DNA from: Pholis gunnellus
Taxonomy: Eukaryota; Chordata; Actinopteri; Perciformes; Pholidae
Direction: 5' to 3'
Assembly (NCBI GenBank): GCA_910591455.2
Contig: OU342806.1
Coordinates: forward strand, 7,802,275-7,866,274
DNA: 64,000 nucleotides
Shown here in pieces: positions 12,885 to 22,639 of this stretch; positions within the stretch are counted from its first letter, which is position 1; the number at the start of each line of letters is the position of its first letter. A model generated the notes under the pieces. It saw nothing but the letters and a program-made list of their open reading frames with translations, did no database searches and was not told the DNA's origin. The translations under genes and the position numbers were made by a program.

Positions 12885-13050
12885 GTAACGGAGTAAAAAT
12901 AAAAATATTGAGTTTAAAAATGCACAATACAATAAAAATAACAGAGTAAAACATATTAAATGTAAAAAATGCACAATATATACAATGAAATAGAATACTA
13001 TTAAATTAACTAACTAGACAGTAGTGCAAAGTTAAATTAACTAACTAAAC
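12885..13050 (-). repeat. Decayed interspersed repeat (non-LTR 3'-end type)
   Basis: Read on the minus strand this AT-rich stretch carries TTACTCTGTTATTTTTATTG and GTGCATTTTT blocks followed by a (TATC)n tail. The same ordered blocks occur on the plus strand at 18740-18867, so these are two copies of one family in opposite orientation. The family assignment to LINE/SINE is inferred from the tail type. Confidence 0.55.
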
Positions 13051-13860
13051 AGTCAATGAACATCGATCTTGTAATTAACTGACAATACAATAGATTCCTT
13101 TATAAAATAAACCAATCTCTACCTCACAAGATGAGTTAAACATTCTATCCAATGTCACCATAAAAGTAGGCCTAGGTGTCACATGATGTAGGACCTCAAT
13201 AGTTATCCAGAATAAGAAAAGCAGTCTGTGCAGATCGCACAGAGCTCCCTTTTCAATTTGTATATCTTAACATTTGAATATATTCTTCAAACTCATTTGC
13301 AAACTCCATTTAGCCCCTTGCTTCCCCGTATATCTACTTGTACTAATTCACAGTGCACTACTGCGGCGGCATTATCATTGTAGAGTGTACATTCATTACA
13401 TCTTAGAATTAAAAAGTAATCCTAATTTGTTTGTATGGTTTCTGTCCTCAGTTGGGTTCATGTTAAGTACTGTGGTTACATATATCAACTATTATATATA
13501 AAATATATTCAACTTTCATAAGTTCCAGTGTCATTACACACAATAAACAAACATTGTGCACTATATAGAGAATTCAGAACATACAAATGCGTTCAGGTGT
13601 TACTGACTTATCCCCCAACAACTTTATTTGGTTTATACAATATTATATACAAATTGGAAGAATTAACACAGAAACTAAACTGGGGTCCGTATATATGGAA
13701 ACTAAAAACAAGTATTCAATGCATTGTAGATGACTGTAATTCACTCTATTCCAAGAGATTGTTTCTTAAAAAGTTGGTCTGTTGGATACATTTGGATACA
13801 TTTAAAATGTGTAAAAATATTTAAAGTTACTGACTTTTATTCTACTAAGTAAATAATGCT
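13051..13860. other. Intergenic between hdgfl2 and fh
   Basis: AT-rich sequence with scattered short open frames that show no codon structure or recognisable domain. I see no gene. Confidence 0.6.
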
Positions 13861-14087
13861 TCGTTGTCATACCGGATATACAATCCTGCAACGTCGTGAG
13901 AAGCTTCACTGATCCGGATGGAGCAGCCTGATCGTTTCCATTCGATACGACGAACACAGCGGAAGACCCGCCTCTGTTGCCTCGCTATTGGCTGAGCCGC
14001 GGACTCGTTTCCTATCCACCCAATGACGGATCATAAAGTGGAAGGGCTGCGTTGACCTCCCCCCGGATTCACCTCTAGTGAGAAGCC
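13861..14087 (+). promoter_or_regulatory. fh promoter with two CCAAT boxes
   Basis: The sequence just upstream of the fh ATG becomes CpG-rich. It carries an inverted CCAAT box (ATTGG, 13987-13991) and a direct CCAAT (14020-14024), with an ETS-like CCGGAT earlier (about 13873). This is an organised promoter rather than random flanking DNA, which matters because the gene is intronless. Confidence 0.6.
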
Positions 14088-15587
14088 ATGTTTCGCTCTC
14101 TGAGACGCGTCCAGCAGTTTAACTGCAACCTCCTAACTTTACAAAGAGTCAGCGTCAACTGCAAACTCCTCGTCTGCACGTCCAGAATGGCCAGTGCAGA
14201 GTACAGGATCGAGCGGGACTCGTTTGGTGAGCTCAAGGTCCCAGCTGACAAGTACTACGGTGCCCAGACTGTCAGATCCACCATGAACTTCAAAATAGGG
14301 GGACCAAGTGAGAGAATGCCGATCCAAGTGATCAAGGCCTTCGGGATCCTGAAGAGAGCGGCCGCTGAAGTCAACAAGGAGTTCGGCCTCGACCCAAAGA
14401 TTGCAGATGCAATCATCCAGGCAGCAGATGAGGTTTCAGCTGGTAAACTGGATGATCATTTCCCTCTGGTGGTGTGGCAGACTGGATCTGGGACTCAGAG
14501 CAACATGAACGTCAATGAGGTGATCAGCAACAGAGCTATTGAGATCCTAGGAGGAACGCTAGGCTCCAAGGAGCCTGTCCACCCCAACGATCACGTCAAT
14601 AAGAGCCAGAGCTCCAATGACACCTTTCCCACGGCCATGCACATCGCGGTAGCCACAGAGGTCCACCACGTCCTGCTGCCCGGCCTGCAGACCCTGCACG
14701 CCGCTCTGGCCGCCAAGTCCGAAGAGTTCAAAGACATCATCAAGATCGGACGCACGCACACCCAGGACGCGGTGCCGCTCTCGCTCGGACAGGAGTTCAG
14801 CGCTTACGTCCAGCAGGTGAAGTACAGCATCGCGAGAGTGAAGGCTGCCATGCCCAGGGTGTACGAGCTGGCGGCGGGGGGCACAGCGGTCGGGACGGGA
14901 CTCAACACCCGCATTGGCTTCGCTGAGAAGGTGGCGTCCACCGTGGCTTCTCTCACGGGCCTGCCGTTCGTGACCGCTCCCAACAAGTTCGAGGCTCTGG
15001 CGGCCCACGATGCTCTGGTGGAGCTGAGCGGAGCGCTGAACACGGTGGCCGTCAGCATGATGAAGATCGCCAACGACATCCGCTTCTTGGGGTCAGGACC
15101 CCGCTCGGGCCTCGGGGAGCTCATCCTACCGGAGAACGAGCCCGGGAGCAGCATCATGCCGGGCAAGGTGAACCCCACGCAGTGCGAGGCCATGACCATG
15201 GTGGCGGCCCAGGTGATGGGCAACCACGTGGCGGTCACCATCGGAGGCAGCAACGGACACTTTGAGCTCAACGTCTTCAAGCCCATGATGGTCAAGAATG
15301 TGCTGAACTCGGCGCAGCTCCTCGGGGACGCGTCCGTCTCCTTCACCAACAACTGCGTGGTGGGCATCAAGGCCAACAGAGAGCGGATCAACAAGCTCAT
15401 GAGCGAGTCTCTCATGCTGGTCACCGCTCTCAACCCTCACATCGGCTACGACAAAGCCGCCCTCATCGCCAAGACGGCTCACAAGAAGGGCTCCACGCTG
15501 AAGGCCGTGGCCGTGGAGCTGGGCTACCTGACCGAGGAGCAGTTCGACCAGTGGGTAGTGCCCAGCGAGATGCTGGGGCCAAAGTGA
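14088..15587 (+). CDS. fh: Fumarate hydratase (fumarase), uninterrupted single-exon coding region
   Basis: Fumarase reversibly hydrates fumarate to L-malate in the mitochondrial TCA cycle; a cytosolic/nuclear form acts in fumarate removal and DNA repair. The frame is 499 codons with no stop or frameshift (human 510) and is very similar to human FH throughout. Visible family features: mitochondrial-type basic N-terminus (MFRSLRRVQQ), TGSGTQSNMNVNEV around 132-144, SSNDTFPTAMHIA around 175-187, catalytic-loop region GRTHTQDAVP (His224), and the superfamily signature GSSIMPGKVN at 353-362. The second Met at residue 34 (14187) sits where human has its internal start (ARMAS/SRMAS), so a cytosolic isoform is plausible. 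Odd: the human gene has ten exons; here there is none of that structure in the coding region. No poly(A) tract or target duplication is obvious at its ends, so if it is a retrocopy it is old. Third positions become markedly GC-rich after about 14630. Confidence 0.97.
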   Translation: MFRSLRRVQQFNCNLLTLQRVSVNCKLLVCTSRMASAEYRIERDSFGELKVPADKYYGAQTVRSTMNFKIGGPSERMPIQVIKAFGILKRAAAEVNKEFGLDPKIADAIIQAADEVSAGKLDDHFPLVVWQTGSGTQSNMNVNEVISNRAIEILGGTLGSKEPVHPNDHVNKSQSSNDTFPTAMHIAVATEVHHVLLPGLQTLHAALAAKSEEFKDIIKIGRTHTQDAVPLSLGQEFSAYVQQVKYSIARVKAAMPRVYELAAGGTAVGTGLNTRIGFAEKVASTVASLTGLPFVTAPNKFEALAAHDALVELSGALNTVAVSMMKIANDIRFLGSGPRSGLGELILPENEPGSSIMPGKVNPTQCEAMTMVAAQVMGNHVAVTIGGSNGHFELNVFKPMMVKNVLNSAQLLGDASVSFTNNCVVGIKANRERINKLMSESLMLVTALNPHIGYDKAALIAKTAHKKGSTLKAVAVELGYLTEEQFDQWVVPSEMLGPK

Positions 15588-15989
15588 ACTCTGACAGCAC
15601 AAGAAACAAAGAAAATACCCTTTTCTAGTCTGAGAAAAGACGACTGCCTATTAAATGAAAGAGGTTGAACTGTATGAAACAAACATTAAGATCCTGAACT
15701 TCACGTCTCTTAATACACATTTTGAGAATCCCGTTGCTTGATGCAGCTTCTTACTGTTTTGCATACTGGTGTTAAACGTTCACTGTAATACACTTCTGTT
15801 AGTGTTAAAACGGCGAATTCGCCCATTTGATTGACTGTGTAAAATGTGTGTATTTTTTTACCAACTTTTTAAAGTCTTAAACGTTTTGATTAGTTGGTAC
15901 CTTTCAGATGTTCACACTGTGCCATCCCAAATGAGTCAGCATGGACGACTGTACCTGTTTCACAGTATATGTGCCATTTGTTCAGTTCA

Positions 15990-15995
15990 ATTAAA
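15990..15995 (+). terminator. Probable fh poly(A) signal (ATTAAA)
   Basis: ATTAAA about 400 bp after the fh stop codon, the first good signal variant in the 3' flank. It leaves roughly 200 bp before the fam32a signal on the other strand, so the two genes end tail-to-tail. Confidence 0.5.
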
Positions 15996-16211
15996 ATATG
16001 TATTCATTTAAAAACCCAAGCTTTTGTATTGTTTATGGTCTCTGCATTTGTCTTCATAATTCATATTTTTAACACATGCACATTGTAAATGTATTATCAG
16101 CCGATCTGCGGATGTTTGCAATGTAAGACAAAGAAACACACAAGATATGCGTTTACTTAAATCCTTTATAGCATACACAAGAAATTAAAACATAATTGAC
16201 AGTTGAAGGAT

Positions 16212-16217
16212 TTTAAT
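16212..16217 (-). terminator. Probable fam32a poly(A) signal (ATTAAA on minus strand)
   Basis: TTTAAT on the plus strand, 75 bp past the fam32a stop codon at 16292-16294. It is the nearest signal variant. Confidence 0.45.
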
Positions 16218-16291
16218 TGTAAGTATATAAAACTAGCAAATAAATTTGATGCGCAAGACAAGTGATACACAAGGGACCAATCGCTCCTCTT

Positions 16292-18195
16292 CTATTTGGT
16301 CCAGCTGACCTTTGGGATATCATAATGCTCCGTCAGAGTGTCCAGGTGGCGATTGAAATCCTGTAAAATGATAGACATACATTTTATTGTATCTTTTATT
16401 TCAAGTGACATTTATATAAATACTGTTTAGATCACCCAAAATAATTTAAATGGCTCAATGCCAGGCCGGACATAACTCACCTCCACTCTGAGTTTGTGTG
16501 TCTTTGAGGCTTTGTTCAAAATCCTCTCCATTTGCTTTAGAGAGAATGATCACAAAAATAAATCTTAAATAAATACACAATCACTTTCAGTTTAGGCACT
16601 GTAAACACGTCACTATCAGGATACTGCAGAACAGCAATAAATCACACGCTAAAACTTCCTAATGGCCTGCTGCAGCTGGAACTACTCTAAACATAGATAG
16701 AATAAGTGTTTTATTCAAACATTGTCCCGTGTGTGTGTGTGTGTGCACCGCTATACATTATATCGCAACATTCACTTCAAACAATGAACTTTGTGCTTTC
16801 CTTTGGGTAGAAAAGAGACGGATTAACGTCATTATATGAGGTGAGGACTAATACACAGACTATGAAACCGCAGCTAACAAATATATTGAAACTATTTCAG
16901 GTTGGGACTACTTTGCTGTGTTAAGAACAGTCTCTCAGTGATATTTACAAAAATAATCAGCACTTTGGTGGAACAGAAAGTTTTACAAACAGCACATAAG
17001 TTAATAATCGACAAACCATACGGATCATTTTGTGTTCTGGTTCCACTGCAGTATTGCTGGTCATGAAGCTAAAAGCACAACATCTTAAATTGCCAAACTG
17101 TTAGCCGGGAAAGCTTCTTATCCAAAAAATATTTTGGATTTATGTGTATTTTAGTGTTTGCTGTTTATTATTACAACATCCCCTCTGTGTGAATCTGACG
17201 TCTTGTGTGAAATGGTTTGGTCAAAGTATGGACCCTCATACTAATATGGCATCGTGGTGCTAAAGACTTATGGTAGCACTTTTTGGTTTATATAGTAAAT
17301 ACATACAATAGCTACGCCAATTACTGCGGCTCTCTAATGCTGGAGAACTCTAACGTACCCTCTTCTCCTGCATCTTGTCAAAGGCCATTTGTGCCGGGGT
17401 TCTTTTGTCAGCATATGTCTTGGTGCTTTTCCCCTCCTCGTCGTTTTGACTGTTGGTGACCTGCTCCGAGCGATTCTTACTCTCTTTATCCTTCTTCTTC
17501 TTCCTGAAAAACGACATGCAATAATGGCCTGTTAGTTGATACAAGGCTTTGCCAGGCCAATCACCCCCTTCAACAGGCGAGGACAAAGAAAGATGATCAC
17601 ACTTATACAGATACAAGATCAGATGTAGGAAACTAAACAGTGGTCTGTCTAGTCAAACTGGTCATCGTGTGTGTGTGTGTGTGTAATCTTGTCCTATTTA
17701 CATATATACTTGTGTTGTTAAGGTGTCTACGTTGTCTGTTTATACATTTCAAAACGTATGTTTGCTATGTTTGTTCGCGTTTACACCGTGTTGTTTTAAC
17801 GTAGCTAACGTTAGCTAATGTTTTTAGCCACATCTGTAACACTCCATCATGTCACAGCGGACAGTATTAACGTCACATTGGTTTTCCACTATTCGATGCT
17901 ATTACGATAATACATTTGCCCAAATATTACTTAATCGTTACGTACTCAATTATTGCAAATAAACGTTAACGTAACACTGTTTTTCTATTAGCAAAAATGC
18001 TAACATTAGCCTCGACTGAATACCAGGCGCTTTAGTCAGTTGCGACTGTTTGTTAAAGTGTTTTTGTGGACTATAAAGCGTCATCTTTCTAATTTGTTTA
18101 ACCAAATGACACAAGACTTACCTTTTTCCAGCTGATATGCTCCCTAAACCTTTTAGTTTCAGGGCACTCTTCTGGGACGCTGCGTACTCAGACAT
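16292..18195 (-). CDS. fam32a: FAM32A protein (small nuclear, spliceosome-associated)
   Basis: FAM32A is a small conserved nuclear protein; in human spliceosome structures its C-terminus reaches the active site and promotes 3' splice-site use. Four coding exons: 18122-18195, 17359-17503, 16481-16534 and 16292-16360. They give 113 aa (human 112). The protein reads MSEYAASQKSALKLKGLGSI, then a KKKKKDKESKNRSEQ basic run, RTPAQMAFDKMQEKRQMERI, and the near-invariant tail RVEDFNRHLDTLTEHYDIPK-VSWTK. The tail is essentially identical to human, the N-terminal half diverges, as usual for the family. It is head-to-head with mrpl54 and tail-to-tail with fh. Confidence 0.96.
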
Positions 18196-18445
18196 CTTCC
18201 AGAAGCCGTAAATCGTTCTTCTTCTGCCGTGTTATTATCGTACCAGGCTGACGTACGGCAGTGCTGCCACCTGTCGGTGTGAAAGGGCTACTTGTCTCCG
18301 TCGTATTGCAGTGCCTCCGCCCGTCCAGAGGGGGGCAGTAGATACTTTTCGCGGAAGCCAAACACAAAGCAGTGAAACGGAAGTTGAAGGAACTATGAAT
18401 GTCAAACTGTAGCAAGGTGGGCTGCGTTTTCTAGTACAGTTTAAA
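18196..18445. promoter_or_regulatory. Shared bidirectional promoter of fam32a (-) and mrpl54 (+)
   Basis: Only 250 bp separate the two divergent start codons. The interval has a CRE-like TGACGTA (18249-18255) and an ETS-type CGGAAG (18378-18383) and no TATA box. A single CpG promoter serving both is the simplest reading. Confidence 0.75.
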
Positions 18446-19833
18446 ATGTCAGGATATAGTTTATTTAGGATAGCCATGTTAACAAAAGGCACCACAAGCA
18501 ACGCTACAACGTCGCTGTGCAGGACGAACGTATTCAACCGAATACAGACATGTGGATATGCTAAGAAAGTTGGTGAGTAAATAGGACATGTAACGTTAAC
18601 GTTACCATATCTATTATACATGTTATTTAGTGCCAGTTGTAAACTAGTTGTAGTTTAAATCACCTCTGGCCAAATCAATCACACTATAACACCGTTACAC
18701 TGTTGTTTGTTTGGTTACATCTTTATACTATTGTTTAGTTAGTTAAATCTAATATTGTGCATTTTTATATTTCATATCTTTACTCTGTTATTTGTATTGC
18801 TTTACCTGTATCTATAAATGCTGCTGTAGCGAAAACATTTAATAAAGTAACTATCTATCTATCTATACAATCGCTGTCCGTGCACCCAGCTAAATAACCT
18901 GTGTCTGCATATGCATTCAAACCATTGTTTATGACAAAATGTCAGTGTCTTATTTTCAATCCACTCGCATGACAAATCTCTCTTTCCTGTTCTTTGCAGC
19001 GGCCAAAGGGAAAGGGAAAGGCATGATGAAAGAAGAGCACAGAGGCCCCGAAGTGTGTACAGACCCTGTCAGACTTACTTCTTATGCAGTAGGGGCCAAC
19101 ATCCTCAAGCAAGGAGACGACCCCCACCTGAAGCCCCCTGATCAATATCCAGAGTGGTGAGGAGATTTATATGTATTTTCCTCCTTTTCAAGATATCTTA
19201 TGAGAAAAGCAGGATATAAATTAACAAGTAAATGTGTCCTTCTGTGGCAGAAAACTGCAGATCTTTTAAATAAGGATTGTTACTTTATGTACTTTATGTC
19301 AGTAAATCACATTTTTTTCAGGCATCCAATGCTGCCTTTCACTAATAATATTGATCTCTTCACCTACACATACTAAATGCAGCCCAAGCTTTAGGTTTTG
19401 GTAGTTGAATGGTATTCTGGGAAATACATCCAATTACAAAAACACTAGGTTCTCTAGATTGATGACGTGTTACAGTGTAAGAAGAATATATACATTTATA
19501 TGGGCAAAAAAACAGACGCATTTGCTTTTAATGTTTAATTTTTGTGAGACTGTTTCAGAGAGTTATTGACATCACTGGGTCACACTAAGTTTAACTTATT
19601 ACATCAAAGTACCCGCATGTTTAAACATACTTGGTCAATAAAAGATGCTGCTGTGTGTCTCCACTGATCTGATCCCCCTCTCCTTTTTTCTTTCACTCAG
19701 GTTGTTCCAGTTGAACCTGGGGACGCCCCACAAGCTGCAGGAGCTGGAGTCGGACACCTGGGAATACTGGAATCGTCTGAGGAAGGAGAACATTTGGCGT
19801 TACAACAGACTACATAAAGGGAAGAAGTTTTAG
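18446..19833 (+). CDS. mrpl54: Mitochondrial ribosomal protein L54 (mL54)
   Basis: Component of the large subunit of the mitochondrial ribosome. Three exons, 18446-18572, 19000-19156 and 19701-19833, give 138 aa, the same length as human MRPL54. The N-terminus (MSGYSLFRIAMLTKG...RTNVFNRIQTCGYAKK) is the expected cleavable presequence. The conserved body reads PEVCTDPVRLTSYAVGANIL, LKPPDQYPEWLFQLNLGTPH and EYWNRLRKENIWRYNRLHKG. All introns are GT-AG and phase-consistent. Confidence 0.96.
18740..18867 (+). repeat. Decayed non-LTR-type repeat with (TATC)n tail in mrpl54 intron 1
   Basis: Ordered blocks TTACTCTGTTATTTGTATTG and CTGCTGTAGCGAAAACATTT, then AATAAAGTAAC and a (TATC)n tail. It is a plus-strand relative of the minus-strand copy at 12826-13050. 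Confidence 0.6.
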
Positions 19834-19931
19834 GCCTTCACTGGACTGACGGAGGGCTTCTTCCCGTACGTCGGGTCGCTTCAGACTCGGTGGACTGAAT
19901 TACCTGACGTGCTGTATGTTCAGAGCCAGAG

Positions 19932-19982
19932 TTCAGCTTCCTGAATGAATCTGAATGAATTCATTCAGCTTCCTGAATGAAT
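19932..19982 (+). repeat. Short direct duplication in the mrpl54 3' UTR
   Basis: TTCAGCTTCCTGAATGAAT occurs at 19932-19950 and again at 19964-19982. Confidence 0.8.
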
Positions 19983-20466
19983 CTCTGTTAACAAAAGGAA
20001 CATACATGAGTAATACATGAGTTTACATCCAGAGTAAAACCTCAACAATGAAACTTTCTCAACAAAAACTGAACATCATAAGCATTCTTGACTTTGGAAA
20101 CCGTATTTGGCCAAACAACCTCACTACTCGGTCCTTTTAGCGGTTCTGGAGCTTTCAGTTGTGCGACACAACCGTCTTCTGCAGATGGTATTTGTAGTTG
20201 CAGTGAATTTGGAAACGTTCAACTTTGAAAGATTGTGTGATATGATCGAAAGCTCTCAACTGCTACTTATTGGTGAGATTGTTTTGTCAATTTCCTAAAG
20301 GTGGTTCTATTTGGTTCAGGGATGCTGCTTTGCACTGAATCAGTTTCTACGTTTAATCTTTTTTCTGTTTTTGTCTTTTTTCCATATCTGAAGAGAAATG
20401 GCCTTCTCATCTTTCCACACATCATGTTCCCAATGTTTTTTCTTTTCTTTTTGCTAAGTCATCATA

Positions 20467-20577
20467 AATAAATGGGAATAAGCAAATGTCCTGCAAAGTT
20501 TGTCTTTTCATTCTTTCTTTAAACAACATCATAATATGAATGTGGTAGCTGCCACTCTAATAATAAAGCACTCTTTA
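20467..20577 (+). terminator. mrpl54 poly(A) signals (two AATAAA)
   Basis: Canonical AATAAA at 20467-20472 and 20572-20577, about 640 and 740 bp past the stop codon. Either would close the mrpl54 transcript before the DIRS remnant begins. Confidence 0.6.
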
Positions 20578-20689
20578 TAAAACGTTTATATAGTTTATAT
20601 GTATACGTTTATATATTACTATAATTGATTATAAAAATAGGGAACTAATAATTTAAGTATGACCTGAAAGAGGAGGTGATAACTTTAGG

Positions 20690-21545
20690 TCAGAATGATG
20701 GATTTTGACGCCTGATCCAGCGGTTCGAACGGCAGGGCCATCAGGCCGCCTCACACCGTTTGCAGGTCCCACTGAGCAACGAAGAGTTGAGTCTTCGGGA
20801 CCCCCACAGGAAGTGCTTCACCAGAGGTTGGCTCCTGGCCGTGAAGCGGTCCAGGCCATCATGGCAGGCCGTGATGGCAGCTGCAAACACCTCCAGAGTA
20901 GACACAACATGCCCGCTATTGAACAGGCCCTGTAGAAAATCCAGGATTCCCTGCAGGAGGCAGGATCATGGATGAAAAGTAGAAACAACTGCGGCCTGGA
21001 GGCCACAGTCTCACCCTCTCAACCTCCAGACCATGTGGCGCCCCCCTGCCTGCCACAGAGCCTTGGGGTGGACCAGTACCGGCCACAGACCTGCCACCAC
21101 CAGCCAGGACAGGTCTTTGAACCACCTGGCACCCGGACTCTCTGGAGCCCCGAGTACCACGGACATATGCTGTGGACCAGCCAATTTATCATAAGAATTA
21201 CTGGTAGCAAGGCATACAGCAGGCCAAGGGGCCAATATGGGTGGTTCAGCATGTCCACCCCAATGGGAGAGCATCGTTTGAGAACTAAAGTGGTACAGCA
21301 CTCTCTGCAATGCTGTGAGCTCCAGTAGAGTGATGTTGCGGAGGGTGCTAGACCACATGCCTCCAACCAGTTGTGTGGTTCTTTTTGGACCGTATGTAGC
21401 CGAAGAAGTGCAAACCAACGTTGTAAATTCATCATGTGTAAAAGCCCCAGACACACCACCAGGTGGGGGCGGCTGACATCAACCCAAAGGGAAGACATAA
21501 CACTCCTCACCCACACTGAGGCTGTGGACCTCACAAGTAGGGTCA
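20690..21545 (-). mobile_element. Decayed DIRS-type retrotransposon (pol remnant: RT end/RNase H to tyrosine recombinase)
   Basis: Read on the minus strand across several frames, fragments follow in DIRS order. LGLLHMMNLQRWF resembles the VPLGLLHMRPLQRWF stretch after the reverse transcriptase. NITLLELTALQRVLYHFSSQ resembles the HINxLELRAVxLALKHF region of the RNase H. SPIGVDMLNHPYWPLGLLYA resembles the DALAHPW...LLYAFPP block. VAQWDLQTV-stop-GGLMALPFEPLD resembles the SWDLxxVLxxLxxxPFEPLE segment of the recombinase. Frames shift and stop codons interrupt, so the copy is dead and partly deleted. I see no terminal repeats. The family call rests on remembered consensus; the order of four matching blocks makes it fairly strong. 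Confidence 0.7.
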
Positions 21546-21600
21546 GCCGTTATACAGCCTCCACACTTGGGAATCCAAGAGCAGCCCAGGATAATACAAC

Positions 21601-21982
21601 ACTTTATAACAGTGTAGTTATTGAATATTTGTCCCAATATAAATTCCCCCAAATTGTGAGCTTATTTTACCAAAATAAGTGTATCCAAGAGGAGCCCATT
21701 GATGGATGAAGTGATTTTGGTCACAGTTTATAACAATGAAGTTAATGAATATTTCCCCACCCAAAAAATCCTCTATTTTATGCAAAGGCACATTTTTCCA
21801 AAAGTCAGCATTGTATAACAACGAAGAGACCATTGCTGTATGTAATCATTTGGTCACATTGCACTTTATAACAGTGACGTTTTAATAAAAATCCCCCCGA
21901 AAGTATGCAACATTTTTTATTTCTATATAATAAGCGTAGAATAACCAAGGAGCCCATATATAGACGAAGTGAGTTAGGTCAC
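21601..21982 (+). repeat. Degenerate minisatellite, three units of about 125-138 bp
   Basis: Units begin at 21601 (ACTTTATAACAGTG), 21725 (AGTTTATAACAATG) and 21863 (ACTTTATAACAGTG). Each ends in GGTCAC after a diverged middle; units 1 and 3 share (A/G)AGGAGCCCAT near their ends. It lies beside the DIRS remnant and upstream of malt1. Confidence 0.75.
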
Positions 21983-22299
21983 ACTACACTGCATGCCAAT
22001 GCAGTAAATTATTGATCCGGGAAATCTGAATGTGTGAATCTCTTTCCAACTTTTCCGAACTTTTTACAGTTCGGTTCACTGTATTGAACGGAGATGACGT
22101 GACTCTCCGGCCACGGTAGAAATGAGGAACCGAAATGAATCAAACCGTTTGGGGAACAAGACTGGAAGAACACTGATGGGTTGAAAACATGCACCGCGCA
22201 GCTCTGATAATGTAAAAGGAACTCGTTGTTCTTTCTCTTCATACCGGATTTGATCAACGGTCTGTTTACTTGTTTGTAAAGTCGGTACGTTTTCTTCAC

Positions 22300-22639
22300 G
22301 ACTTTGTTAAATGTCTGTTTGTTAATTGCGGAAGCGACAAGTGGCTGCGCAGTTAATAACGTCGCGATGTGTAGTTACATCTGAACACAGTCCGTCGTTT
22401 CATTTTCGCTGTTAACCTGGATTATTTCCTGAATGCGATTACTATCTCCTGTCGCGTGCGTACGTTACCGTTAACGGGCGGATTTTCCTCCGCGCAACCT
22501 ATTATCTGATTAAACCCGAGCCTGTGTTTTCAACTTGTATTTTGTTGATATACCACTTGCGCCTACAGTACTGAGATGTGCCTGTTCGTCCGGTAGAGCT
22601 CTCGGTTTGTTTGTGGAGACGCGAATACACGATACGAAG
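22300..22639 (+). promoter_or_regulatory. malt1 5' flank and promoter region
   Basis: CpG-enriched sequence with ACGTTACCGTTAACG words at 22463-22477 and a near-kappaB sequence CGGATTTTCC (about 22479-22488, one base off consensus). No TATA box is seen. The exact start site is not determinable here. Confidence 0.4.

Noticed and set aside
14559..15602. Long open frames on the strand opposite fh (up to about 210 codons)
   Set aside because: They mirror the GC-rich third positions of fh and show no domain or initiation context; they are antisense shadows.
22479..22488. kappaB site upstream of malt1 suggesting autoregulation
   Set aside because: CGGATTTTCC misses the first G of the consensus; a single near-match in 300 bp is not evidence.
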